From: Megamerina dolium | Lineage: Eukaryota > Arthropoda > Insecta > Diptera > Megamerinidae | Direction of reading: 5' to 3' | Assembly: GCA_963854835.1 (NCBI GenBank) | Contig: OY978527.1 | Location: 19,904,845-19,968,844, forward strand | DNA: 64,000 nucleotides | The notes under the pieces: generated by a model | What the model saw: only the letters and a program-made list of their open reading frames with translations | What the model was told of the DNA's origin: nothing | Database searches by the model: none | Translations under genes and position numbers: made by a program | Shown here: piece after piece, positions 1 to 9,929 of the stretch | Position numbering within the stretch: position 1 is the stretch's first letter | Layout: each line of letters opens with the position of its first letter

Positions 1-454
1 TTGGAGATATAAGCCTGGAACCCCAATAAGTGTGCTTGGCGTTATAGTCCCCCGCCGCGATAAACGTATGCCCTAAAGTTGCAAAAAATTCAGAAAATTG
101 TGATTCTGTAATATTATGTCTAGGAGGACAGTAAACAGAAGATATTGTCAATTTTTGGGTACTTGTTTCTATACAAATAGAGGTGGAATGAATATATTCT
201 TTGCAAAATTCTTCTAATGCATAATGTTTTATTCTATTTTTGATGAGGATAGCTGTCCCTCCTCTTGCCTTATTTTCAGGGTGTTTGGTATCATAAAGCG
301 TAAACCCATTTATTGAAAAATTATTAAATTTTGTGAAGTGAGTTTCTGAAATAAGCATTACATCAACTTGATTTTTATGGAGAAATACTTCCAGTTCATT
401 TTTATGTTGGCTTAACGCATTTGCATTCCAAAAACATAACTTCAGTTCGTTCAT
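1..454 (-). CDS. Jockey-type LINE ORF2, N-terminal endonuclease (partial at window edge)
   Basis: Reading the minus strand from the ATG at 454 gives about 151 uninterrupted codons that run off the left edge. The segment matches an apurinic-like endonuclease of non-LTR retrotransposons. Visible landmarks in order are FWNANAL (catalytic Asn), LISETHF (catalytic Glu), SSVYCPP (active-site Tyr) and GDYNAKH..WGSR (Asp and Asn). In this family the domain nicks the target before reverse transcription; the RT itself would lie left of the window. ORF2 starts inside the end of ORF1 (stop at 402), a 53-bp overlap in another frame, which is usual for Jockey-type elements. No stops or frameshifts are seen, so this copy may be fairly young. 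Jockey clade is inferred from the overall look of ORF1 and ORF2. Confidence 0.85.
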   Translation of the reverse strand, partial: MNELKLCFWNANALSQHKNELEVFLHKNQVDVMLISETHFTKFNNFSINGFTLYDTKHPENKARGGTAILIKNRIKHYALEEFCKEYIHSTSICIETSTQKLTISSVYCPPRHNITESQFSEFFATLGHTFIAAGDYNAKHTYWGSRLISP

Positions 455-1745
455 TGTTTTGACAGAATTGATTTTTCATTAGCTCTTGCATCATGCCTTG
501 CATTGAATTCATAAAATGTGTCATTAACTGGACTAGATTATTTACAGAATTTTCAAGAGTGTTTGGTACACTATCTTGATTAACTTGAACTGGAGAAGTA
601 GTCCCCTTTAAAATGTTTGCATAAGATGTTGGCATAACATGAGTAGTATTTGTAAAATTTGGTGCAGGAGGAGCAGATACATGCACTATTTGAGGAGCAT
701 TAACCATTGATGGGTTGCGAGGTCTTACTTGGGAAGTACTTTTAAGTTTGAGTTTGAGCTCAGTATAAACTGGACAACCTCTATAGTTTGCAGCGTGATT
801 TCCACCGCAGTTACTACATTTTTTAACAGAAGAATCTTCTTTGTTAACAATACATTTGGAGGTGGGATGAAAGTCACCATATATAACGCATACACTTCGT
901 AGAGTGCAGTAAGATTTTGTGTGCCCATACTCTTGACAGTTAGCACATGGTATTGGGCCCGATCTTTTATGAGGTTCTTCCACCGGAATTCTTCGGTGAA
1001 TTAAATATTTTATATTATATATTGGGTGAATTTCACCCTTTTTAAGTTTTTTAATATCTGGTTCCAACTCGACGCGATATAATGGTGTAGGCTGTTTTTC
1101 TTTATTTTTTATGTTGAACACGGATTTGACCTTAAAACCCTCTTCTTCTATAGCTATTTTCACATCATTGCTGTCAACATTTGGCTCAATGCCTTTTATC
1201 ACAACGACTAATCCTTTACTGCTTTTCAACTGGTACTTGTAATAGTATTTCTGTTTGTCATCAAAATATTTTGTGACAGAACGATAATTTCTTTCTTCAT
1301 ATATTTGCAGTTTAATTTCTTTAATAGTGCCCTTCATGATTGTTACTATATGAAAATCCTTTGCACCAATAAGTTGCGTAAGGCATTTTATTAATTCAGT
1401 TTGGTTGTTTTCCCTTACATATATTGGGGGTGGCTTAGACTTCTGCACTGTTGATTCTACTTCTTGTTGATTTAGGATTGCAAATCTATTAATATTATTT
1501 ATATTGTTGTTGTTGTTATAATTGTTATTATAATTATTAGTGCCATTCTGCTTATGGATTTTCGGGGTATTTTTTTGTACGTCACCCTGAGGGCTTCGCT
1601 TCCTCTTTGTAATTAATATATACCTATCCATTCCAGTTTGTACCTTTGTGATGATATTAGCCGCATTCTTTTGCACGCGAGTTGCAAAAGAACACTGACT
1701 TATTTGCCGAACTGCATGCAAAGCAACAACAAAAATAAGTGACAT
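402..1745 (-). CDS. Jockey-type LINE ORF1 (gag-like, zinc-knuckle protein)
   Basis: This is an open 447-codon frame. The N-terminal third is low in complexity, with an Asn-rich stretch (codons about 70-88). The middle has the weakly conserved RNA-binding region typical of LINE ORF1. Near residues 265-325 are Cys/His clusters: IPCANCQEYGHTKSYC (a CCHC knuckle), then C-V-I-Y-G-D-FH-PTSKC and KCSNCGGNHAANYRGC. The second knuckle reads CVIY where a second Cys is expected, so it is probably impaired. The product would bind element RNA in a ribonucleoprotein. It lies directly upstream of, and overlaps, the ORF2 endonuclease. The start at 1745 is the first in-frame ATG. A true start further in (for example at codon 39) is possible, because the first 30 residues look unlike coding sequence. 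Confidence 0.85.
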   Translation of the reverse strand: MSLIFVVALHAVRQISQCSFATRVQKNAANIITKVQTGMDRYILITKRKRSPQGDVQKNTPKIHKQNGTNNYNNNYNNNNNINNINRFAILNQQEVESTVQKSKPPPIYVRENNQTELIKCLTQLIGAKDFHIVTIMKGTIKEIKLQIYEERNYRSVTKYFDDKQKYYYKYQLKSSKGLVVVIKGIEPNVDSNDVKIAIEEEGFKVKSVFNIKNKEKQPTPLYRVELEPDIKKLKKGEIHPIYNIKYLIHRRIPVEEPHKRSGPIPCANCQEYGHTKSYCTLRSVCVIYGDFHPTSKCIVNKEDSSVKKCSNCGGNHAANYRGCPVYTELKLKLKSTSQVRPRNPSMVNAPQIVHVSAPPAPNFTNTTHVMPTSYANILKGTTSPVQVNQDSVPNTLENSVNNLVQLMTHFMNSMQGMMQELMKNQFCQNNERTEVMFLECKCVKPT

Positions 1746-2349
1746 CGTCTATTTTAACCGAGTTCAATTGAAGTTGCTTATATTTTAATCGACTTGAGTT
1801 ATAGTGTTGGAAAGTAAAAAAACAGCACTATTGTGAATAGACTTCTGGAATGTGCTTGGGAAATTTCAACAACACGTCCAATTATTGTAAATATAAACAA
1901 AAATAAGCAAAATAAAGCAAGTGCAAATAAAAATTCATTTTAAATACACGAATATATTTACCACAGATTCCGTCGCACCGATTGCGGAGAGCGTTTAACA
2001 CTCATTTATTTCTTTTTACTTGCACTTGTGTTGGTGTTTTTTTTTTTTTAATATTTAATATAGTTTTATCTGTTATCCACAGTTTTGTTTGTTTGCTTGA
2101 TTCCTCCGTTGAATCAAACAAAGCAATACCTTTATTCCAACTATCACTTTAAGCGTCCTTTCGCAATTGTGTCCTATCACATACGCAATTCAACAAAACT
2201 TCAAACTCACAAAAGCACGGAGCACAGAAAAACACGTCCGCACTCTTGCATATGTATAACATTTATATTTAGAAATAGCTAAGTTTTTTGACTTCTCAAT
2301 TCTACTTCTTATAATTTCCTTATTAATTTAATCGTGTACAACATCAAAC
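1746..2349. other. Non-coding gap, likely LINE 5' UTR plus unassigned DNA
   Basis: The part next to 1745 is presumably the 5' UTR of the minus-strand LINE. A T-run at about 2038-2051 could be the A-tail of another minus-strand retroelement. I see no convincing gene. Confidence 0.4.
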
Positions 2350-4330
2350 GGTGTTGCTTTTATAGTTGAGTGGAAGGTATTGTTTTACGATTCTATGGCT
2401 TTGATTACTTGCTGCTCTATCGAAATTTTATTCTCCAAATTTAAGACGCGAATTTTCTCTGTGAGAGTATTATTTAACCTCTCTATGTCAGAATTGCCAG
2501 GCGGTGGTTCTAGCTTTTTTCGTGATATCATTTAGCTTTTTGTAAGCTACACAGAATAGAGTACTTCCATCCTTCTTCTTTGCCAAAACAATTAGTGAAC
2601 TCCATGGTCTCGCTGATGGTTTGATAACACCTTGGCCAATGGAACTCGTAGTTGTGCTTGACGGATTGGTCTAGAATCTTCGGTGTCAATGTGATGTTTC
2701 ACAATGGTTGTTTGTCCACCAGTTTTTCCATTTGATGATAAGATTGAACTGTTGTTCTCCAATAGTTGTAAAGTCTTTTCTTTTTGTTTATTTGATGTTT
2801 ACACTACTATGATCAATGGTAACTCGACATTTGCATAGCGTAGTATCCGTTGATTTAAATCTAACGTAAATCCATTCTTTATGTTGAAATCATCTTCAAT
2901 TATGCCGTCATCAATAATGTCGGCACCATAGACATCATGTTCTCACGTGTAATTTCCAATCGGTACTGGTTTCTTAACCTTACCCAGAATCTATGCATCT
3001 TGACCCGTTGCAATTTTATTACTAGTATAAGCTCAAACCTCTTTACCAAATCGCTCTTTAATACAAAATGTGATGCACCGGTATCAAGGGTTAACCTGAA
3101 TTCCATATTCTCGTTCAGTCCAGTTTTCCATCGATAGATAAGTTACTTGGCACACATTGTAGTTGTGGGACGTGAATGACGCCCCTCTGAATGAATTAAC
3201 CGAAGTTGACCGAATTGCTTATGTGTGTGGAGCAATCGATGTCCACCTTTTTTTCCTTGTTTTGTGTTTCTGGAGAAATCAATCGTTATCGCTTTCATCG
3301 TAGACGGCAATCACGTGCATTAAGGCCTGGTTTGTCGCAAATAAAGCACTTACCAGTAAATTTGTTTTCGCGTCTACCTGCTGTTCTTTCTTCAGGCTGC
3401 ACTACTGATTTGACTGCCTAACACATTGCTTCAGCCATATCTGTTATTTCTACTTCTAGTTGACATACTTGTGGCATTGGTCGACACATCAAACTGGCAG
3501 CTTCATACGCCAAAGCACTACTGACTGTTTCGGCATATGTATTCCTTGGTGACGTGACTAGGACACGTTTAGTCTCTCCATCACGTATACCATCTATGAA
3601 TGCCTCTTTTACTTTTTTGATGAATTCTTCTGAATTACCAGTGAATGCAAGATGATATAAGCGCTCAATATTAGAAGCGAAATCTTGTAGGCAATCAGTA
3701 CTTTGTTATACTCGCGGTCTCAATACCACTCGATTCAATTGGCTCTTATATTAATTTCCATATTTTCGCTGGAGTGTGTTCATCAGTGCTTGATAGCTAC
3801 GATGATTTTTCTCTGGAACTATCTGTAAGACGCATCGCCCTTTAATGCCAATATTAAAGCAGCGGTTTTGTCACTATCATCCCATTGATTCTTCAAACCT
3901 GTTTTCTCGAACTAATGCTGGAAGATGTTGAAGTGTGTGGTTCCATCAAACGTTGGCGGTTTTAGTTTAATTGTACTTGATTTTCTAATCACTGATGTAG
4001 ATGGTCCGATTATTTTTAGTTGATTGAGTTCGTGCTCTAATATCTCAAACTTATTTTCCAAGTCGCCTATATGTTTCTTTAGATTCGTGACTTTTTCATT
4101 AATGGCACCAAAAATTTCCTGAAATTTGAGTTCAATTCCTTTTTGTAAATTTTTGGTGACTTATTCTTAACGAGCCAAACCTTCTTGAATATCCATACGC
4201 AATTCACTAATAACTCTCTCTTAGCGTGCCGAATGTTCTTTAAGTGTGTTTCTGGAATTCTCTCATAACGTTTTCTTGGCGAGCTGATATTTCACTTGAC
4301 GTTTTCTGAAGTTTCGAGCCAACATATCAC
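2350..4330 (-). pseudogene. Decayed Ty3/gypsy LTR-retrotransposon: gag, protease, start of RT
   Basis: Reading right to left, about 4320-3420 gives gag pieces: a coiled-coil-like stretch, then LKPPTFDGTT, then FEKTGLKNQWDD and ILALKGDA, with several stops. At about 3300-3360 a nucleocapsid knuckle reads CFICDKPGLNARDC, with Leu where the zinc-binding His should be. At 3106-2900 the retropepsin motif LTLDTGASHFVL is intact. At about 2640-2520 the start of the RT reads GVIKPSARPWSSLIVLAKK, followed by KKLNDITKK, as in Ty3/gypsy. The rest of RT, RNase H and integrase is missing. No LTR could be delimited. The element is dead: multiple stops, a knuckle mutation and a truncated pol. Confidence 0.8.
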
Positions 4331-4827
4331 GATAGAAGTTAAAGTACCAACTACATTAAAGAGTGATTGTATAAATAGAAGTAAAATAAATTGTTGTTGG
4401 ATATAGTTAGTACAACATAATTGTTGCAATTATTATTGACAGTGATCGAACAGGGTTGATTCGAGTAGAATTAAACGTTCACAAAATGAAAAAATCTCCT
4501 TACAGTCGGCTGGGGCCGACCAAACTATACCCTGCATATGTAGATTTATATATAAAAAGTTTACTCGAATATCCAACTTTTCTTTTATTTCCACTTTTCG
4601 AGAAACAATTTTTGCATATACTACTAATTTACACCCGATATATGGTTGACTTTGACGAAGTAAAAGGATTTTAAGATAATTCCGAGGCTTAGTATGGGAG
4701 CTATATAAAAAGTGGGCGTGGCTTACTACTTTCTAGTAAATCCAATTAATTTTTCAATGTTAATCCACACCTTAAATTTGGTGTCCTAAGTTGAATAGTT
4801 TCTAAGTTATGGTGGTTAACATTTTTG

Positions 4828-5560
4828 TTTAATTCCCTCAACTTTGTATGGGAGCCCCAATAAGAAGTGGGCGTGGTACGCTGATTTTTCGCCAGATTAT
4901 TTGCGACTACGATATTAATTTAAGTGTCAATTATGGTTATTCTAGACATAAGATTGCCTAAGTTACAGCTGTTTCAATTTAAAATTTGTATGGGGGCTAC
5001 GATAAACACTGGGCGTGGTGCGCCCATTTTCTGTGAGCCTAGTTGCTCGTACAATACTAATCCATACCCTAAGTCTCGTTGTCCTAGGCTAAATGGTTTG
5101 TAAGCTATGGAACTTAAAATTTTAGTTTAATTCACTCGACTTTGTATGGGAGACCCATGAAGGAGTGGGCGTGGCACACTGATTTTCTGCCGGATTTTTG
5201 CCGACTACGATATTAATTTAAGTGTCAATTATGGTTATTCTAGACAGAAGATTGCCGAAGTTACAGCTGTTTCAATTTAAAATTTGTATGGGGGCTACGA
5301 TAAACACTGGGCGTGGTGCGCCCATTTTCTGTGAGCCTAGTTGCTCGTACAATACTAATCCACACCTTAAATCTCGTTATTCTACGCTGAATAGTTTGCA
5401 AGTTATAACCGGTAACATTTTTTTTAATTTCCGCAACTTTGTATGGGAGACCCAAAAAGGAGTAGGCGTGGCACATTGATTTTCTGCCATATTATTTCCG
5501 ACTACCGTGTTAATCTAAGTGTCAATTATGGTTATTCTAGACAGAAGATTGTAGAAGTTA
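4828..5560 (+). repeat. Subrepeats of about 298 bp inside copy 1
   Basis: Units start at 4828, 5126 and 5423 (the third partial). Each begins with 'tttaatt.c.cgactttgtatggg' and contains the 'aagtgtcaattatggttat' block. The same arrangement recurs in copy 2 at 6495, 6793 and 7089, so the amplification predates duplication of the whole unit. Confidence 0.8.
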
Positions 5561-5906
5561 CAGCAGTTTCAATTTAAAAGAAGTACAGACACTTTGTATG
5601 GGAGCTACGCTAGAAAGTAGGCGTGGCTCATCCACTTTTGGCGAGGTTATATAGTAGTATAATGTAACTCTATGTGCAAAATATTGTTGTCCCAAGTAGT
5701 ATATTGTGTGAGTTATAGCAAGTTAAAGATTTTGAAAATTTCGAGGTTAGTCGCTTTGAATGCTTGGTGTGGGCGTGGTTATTGACCGATCATGCTCAAT
5801 ATCAATCCCCTCCGTACCCTTGGATCATAGATTACTTATGCCAAATTTCATCGAAATAGCTCAATATTTACTCAAGTTATCGTGCGAACCAGCCAGGTGA
5901 CAGACA

Positions 5907-5934
5907 GACGGACGGACGGACGGACGGACGGACG
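5907..5934 (+). repeat. (GACG)7 microsatellite
   Basis: Seven perfect GACG units in the 3' part of tandem copy 1. The equivalent tract in copy 2 has ten. Confidence 0.9.
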
Positions 5935-6092
5935 GACATCGTTAAATCGAAAATTTAATCGACGCTGATCACGAATATATATCCATGTCTATATCTCCGG
6001 AGATTCCTTCAAGTGGACACAAACATCTGACCGAAATGAATATACCATGCATATTGCATTATGCAGGGTATAAAAGTAACAATACATTCTTA

Positions 6093-7751
6093 AAAAAAAT
6101 CTCCTTACAGTCGGCTGGGGCCGACCAAATTATACCCTGCATATGTAGAGGTATATATAAAAAGTTTGCTCGTATATCCATCCTTTTCTTCCACTACTTT
6201 GTATAGGACCTACATTAAGAAGCAGGCGTACCTCACCAATTTTGGAGGATCAATTTCTGACTATGATACTAAACTACATAGGTTGCAATGGGTTGACCTA
6301 GACGTACTAATTAGTAAGTTATGGTTGTTTTAAAGTTTAAGATAAATCCGAGACTTTGTACGGAAGCTATATAAAAAGTGGGCGTGACGTATCTCTTTCT
6401 GGTATATCTAATTAATTTTTCAATATCAATCCACACCTTAAATTTGGTTGTCCTACGCTAAATGGTTTGTAAGTTATGGAGCTTAAAAGCTTTAGTTTAA
6501 TTCCCTCGACTTTGTATGGGAGACCTATGAAGGAGTGGGCGTGGCACACTGATTTTCTGCCAGATTATTTCCGACTACGATATTAATCTAAGTGTCAATT
6601 ACGGTTATTCTAGACGGAAGATTGCCGAAGTTACAGCTATTTCAATTTAAAATTTGTATGGGGGCTACGATAAACAGTGGTCTTGGCGCGCCCATTTTCT
6701 GTGAGCCAAGTTGCTCGTACAGTACTAATCCATACCTTAAATCTCGTTGCCCTACGCTAAATGGTTTGTAAGTTATGGAGCTTAAAATTTTAGTTTAATT
6801 CCCTTGACTTTGTATGGGAGACTCATGAACGAGTGGGCGTGGCACTTTGTTTTTCTGCCAGATTTTTGCCGACTACGATATTAATCTAAGTGTCAATTAT
6901 GGTTATTCTAGACAGAAGATTGACGAAGTTACAGCTGTTTCAATTTAAAATTTGTATGGGGGCTACGATAAACAGTGGGCGTGGTGCGCCCATTTTCTGT
7001 GAGCCTAGTTGCTCGTACAATACTAATCCACACCTTAAATCTCATTATTCTACGCTGAATAGTTTGCAAGTTATAACCGGTAACATTTTTTTAATTTCCG
7101 CAACTTTGTATGGGAGACCCAAAAAGGAGTGGGCGTGGCATACTGATTTTCTGCCATATTATTTCCGACTGCCATGTTAATCTAAGTGTCAATTATGGTT
7201 ATTCTAGAGAAAAGATTGTAGAAGTTACAGCAGTTTCAATTTTAAAGAAGTACAGACACTTTGTATGAGAGCTACGCTAAAAAGTAGGCGTGGCTCAACC
7301 ACTTGTGGCGAGGTTATAAAGTAGTATAATATAAGTCTATGTGCCAAATATTGTTGTCCAAAGGGGTATATTATGTGAGTTATAGCAAGTTAAAGATTTT
7401 GAAAATTTCGAGGTTAGTCGCTTTGAATGCTTGGTGTGGGCGTGGTTATTGACCGATCATGCCTAATATCAATCCCCTCCGTACCCTTGGATCATAGATT
7501 ACTTATGCCAAATTTCATCGAAATAGCTCAATATTTACTCAAGTTATCGTGCGAACCAGCCAGGTGACAGACAGACGGACGGACGGACGGACGGACGGAC
7601 GGACGGACGGACGGACATCGTTAAATCGAAAATTTAATCGACGCTGATCACGAATATATATCTATGTCTATATCTCCGGAGATTCCTTCAAGTGGACACA
7701 AACATCTGACCGAAATGAATATACCATGCATATTGCATTATGCAGGGTATA
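6093..7751 (+). mobile_element. Tandem non-coding element, copy 2
   Basis: A second copy of the preceding element in the same orientation, starting immediately after it. It opens with the same 37-bp leader, has TATACCCTGCATA at 6131, subrepeats starting near 6495, 6793 and 7089, a longer GACG tract, and ends at 7751 with the inverted terminal repeat. Divergence between the copies is modest by eye. Confidence 0.75.
7574..7613 (+). repeat. (GACG)10 microsatellite
   Basis: Ten perfect GACG units in tandem copy 2, at the position of the seven-unit tract in copy 1. Confidence 0.9.
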
Positions 7752-9060
7752 ATAAGGTTGCTGTAGATAAGGATATAAACCATTAACAACATTCAAAAGA
7801 AAAATCGCAAAGTTATAATCAAAATAGCAACATTTAGATCAAATGTTAGCAAGACATTAGCGCGAGGTCAAAGTAGTCCGTTCGAAGGGTGAATTGGAGT
7901 CAAATTTACTCCAATACACCCTGAAAAGTGAATGAGAAAATGGTATGTAGAAAACCAAAAAAGAAAATTTCAGTGCTTTCATTGCATTTTCACTTGAAAA
8001 GGGATTGTAGATCAAGCCTCTAACTCGTATGTCACGCAGCATTTTCCTTCGTCTGTTTTTACAAATAACTAAATATATGGAAAAACAGTTCTCCAATTTT
8101 TTTTTATTTGATTAGTAAGTTTCTCATTTATTTCCTGATAATCTAAAATACATTTTAGTATGCAACATGGCAAAACACATATCTAAACCAAATAAAGAAG
8201 GGCAATAAGACGACAAGGTATGTAAAGTTGTAATGGGTTATTCAGAGCGATTGCCATTGCGCAATACCCTGCTGAAGGTCTATGAAATATCAAGAAAGGC
8301 TCCCAGCAAAATTGCATGGAATGGAGGAATGTGCCTCCACTATGAACATATTGATCAGTTTTGGGTTCACTTATGAAAATCGTGACGAGATCCAGTTTTT
8401 GTGTTGCTGTGAAAAATGTCTATACTTTAGTTGAGGTTGAAAGAGAGTCGTAGTTCATTCTTGACACTATACCACTACGTGCAATAAAACTACAATATTA
8501 TCAAAGAAAAAAACACACACTTTTAATTTATTTATTTAATTTACATTTTATTCATTCATTGTTTTTACTTCTTTTCGTACATATTGTATTTTATTGTTTT
8601 ATTGATTTAAATTTAATTTTATATATAATATATGAATATATATGTATGTATCCTACAGTTTCAATAGTGATTGGTAGCAACAACTGGTTTTGTATTCGTT
8701 CAACATATTTATGTATGTATTGTTGTGGTTACCCAGCCAGCCAAATGCGGAGAGCTCTGAAGGTGGTGTAAAAAGGGACTCCCATAGAACACCTCGAAGG
8801 AGTGTTTCCACAATAGTCCACAGGAGCACCGCGTTGGAGCGTTTAGGGAATGTTAAATCACGTTAAGTCGTTTTATTTTCTTATCTTACATCTTGTTCTT
8901 TGTTTTTAGCATTGCCTTTTGTTGCGAATGCTAGATAATCATATATATACATGAAACATTTTGTTTGCTTTGCTGAATACCTACGCTTGAGTTTATTAGC
9001 GCAAACCAGAGTGTGCTTAAAAGAGTTCTTATTGGTAATTATGAAATATATTTAAACAGT
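7752..9060. other. Unassigned, mostly AT-rich DNA
   Basis: No supported gene. Stretches at about 8230-8480 and 8730-8860 are richer in GC than their surroundings and may be relics of repeats I do not recognise. Confidence 0.3.
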
Positions 9061-9371
9061 GTGTGAGTGCCGTAGCTTATAGGTTAGTATGTTGGCCTTC
9101 TGATCTGTAGGTCTTGGGTTCAATCCCCGGCTGAAGCATAACAAATTTAATATCGAAAAGATTGTTCTTTCGAACGGCGCCCACCTGTCGGCAAGCAATT
9201 GGCAATTCTTCCGGTAGTAACAATTTGGATTGGGAAACCTTCTAAAACAAGTCAAGTAGGTTCTAATACTGTCCAAAATTCAGCACGAACAACAGTAATG
9301 GAGAAGCTCGGCCAAAGAGCGCTTCGGGGCTTTTAAGTGCCACATATGTATATATTTATTTATTTTTTATT
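9061..9371 (+). mobile_element. tRNA-derived SINE, copy a
   Basis: The head resembles a tRNA. The A-box region (GCCGTAGCTTATAGGTTAG) is mutated from the family form TAGCTCAGTGG, and the B box GGGTTCAATCC is kept. The family-specific body (GATATCGAAAAGATT, CACCTGTCGGCAAGCAATTGG) and a tail 'gcttttaagtgccacat' plus a TTTA-rich end follow. A central block present in other copies is shortened. RNA polymerase III transcription is expected for the family. Confidence 0.85.
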
Positions 9372-9377
9372 TAAACA

Positions 9378-9674
9378 ATGTCCAAAGGCAAGCTAATAGA
9401 AAAACAATCAGAAAGAATTATAGCTTCGTTGACGCAAAGATACGGTTTTAAAAATGAAATTATTAGTGACTTCGATTCAGATTGCATTGCGGATGCTGTT
9501 ATTTTCTGCGATAGTTCAGACATAGAAGATGTTGAAAACTCGTATGAGGGAACATACTATTTTGAGGCATACAGATGCTCGTCCAATTCTGTGGAGAACT
9601 TTGAGAAGCTCGGGGATAATGTCAAGATATCACATGAACTTAGCGAGAAATTAGTAACTAATAGGGCTTGGTAG
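9378..9674 (+). CDS. Unrecognised 98-residue ORF, acidic
   Basis: I do not recognise this protein. It starts MSKGKLIEKQSERIIASL and has a strongly acidic middle (SDFDSD, SSDIEDVE). Codon use looks more protein-like than most ORFs nearby. About 125 bp downstream, after a possible acceptor at about 9799, a second open stretch (EDEFFKQESSDPFKFIRLIL) ends at about 9922, so this could be a small spliced gene or the remnant of a transposon accessory gene. It begins right after a SINE tail, so it may lack its original promoter. Confidence 0.35.
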   Translation: MSKGKLIEKQSERIIASLTQRYGFKNEIISDFDSDCIADAVIFCDSSDIEDVENSYEGTYYFEAYRCSSNSVENFEKLGDNVKISHELSEKLVTNRAW

Positions 9675-9929
9675 TAAAGTAGTTTAGTTTCGTTTCATCT
9701 TTCAAAACTCAACCAATGCCACAATTCAACCTATGGTAACCATATAAAATCAAATAATATTGCTTATGCAGCTTTCATTAAATTTATATAAAAAATTTTT
9801 TAGGAAGATGAATTTTTCAAACAAGAGTCGAGTGATCCATTCAAGTTTATTCGCTTAATATTGCGCAAAATTATGGATGACAACGTGGCTGGAAAGGGAC
9901 ACCGAACATCAATGACGTTATGACAGTTA

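Larger units (their letters stand above)
4488..6092 (+). mobile_element. Tandem non-coding element, copy 1
   Basis: The unit opens with TCTCCTTACAGTCGGCTGGG, then TATACCCTGCATA at 4526. It closes at 6072 with the inverted form TATGCAGGGTATA, so it has 13-bp terminal inverted repeats. Inside are direct subrepeats of about 298 bp starting near 4828, 5126 and 5423, each containing 'tttgtatggg..gtgggcgtgg' and 'gtcaattatggttattctaga'. A GACG microsatellite and a conserved 3' block follow. There is no transposase; short ORFs such as 5222-5479 only reflect the subrepeats. The layout (microsatellite, conserved tail, short terminal repeats) suggests a non-autonomous DNA element, but I cannot assign a superfamily. 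Confidence 0.75.

Noticed and set aside
5222..5479. 85- and 96-residue ORFs starting MSIMVILDRRL (5222 and 6890)
   Set aside because: They arise from the 298-bp subrepeats, have no domain, and the subrepeats differ by indels without frame conservation.
4526..7751. CRISPR-like array from the regular 298-bp repeats
   Set aside because: The repeats are long, adjacent and without unique spacers, and the DNA is eukaryotic.
9061..9135. tRNA gene candidates at the SINE heads (also 17570, 22061, 30633, 33097, 35258, 62028)
   Set aside because: A and B boxes are present, but the anticodon arm pairs poorly and each is fused to the SINE body, so these are SINE promoters, not tRNA genes.
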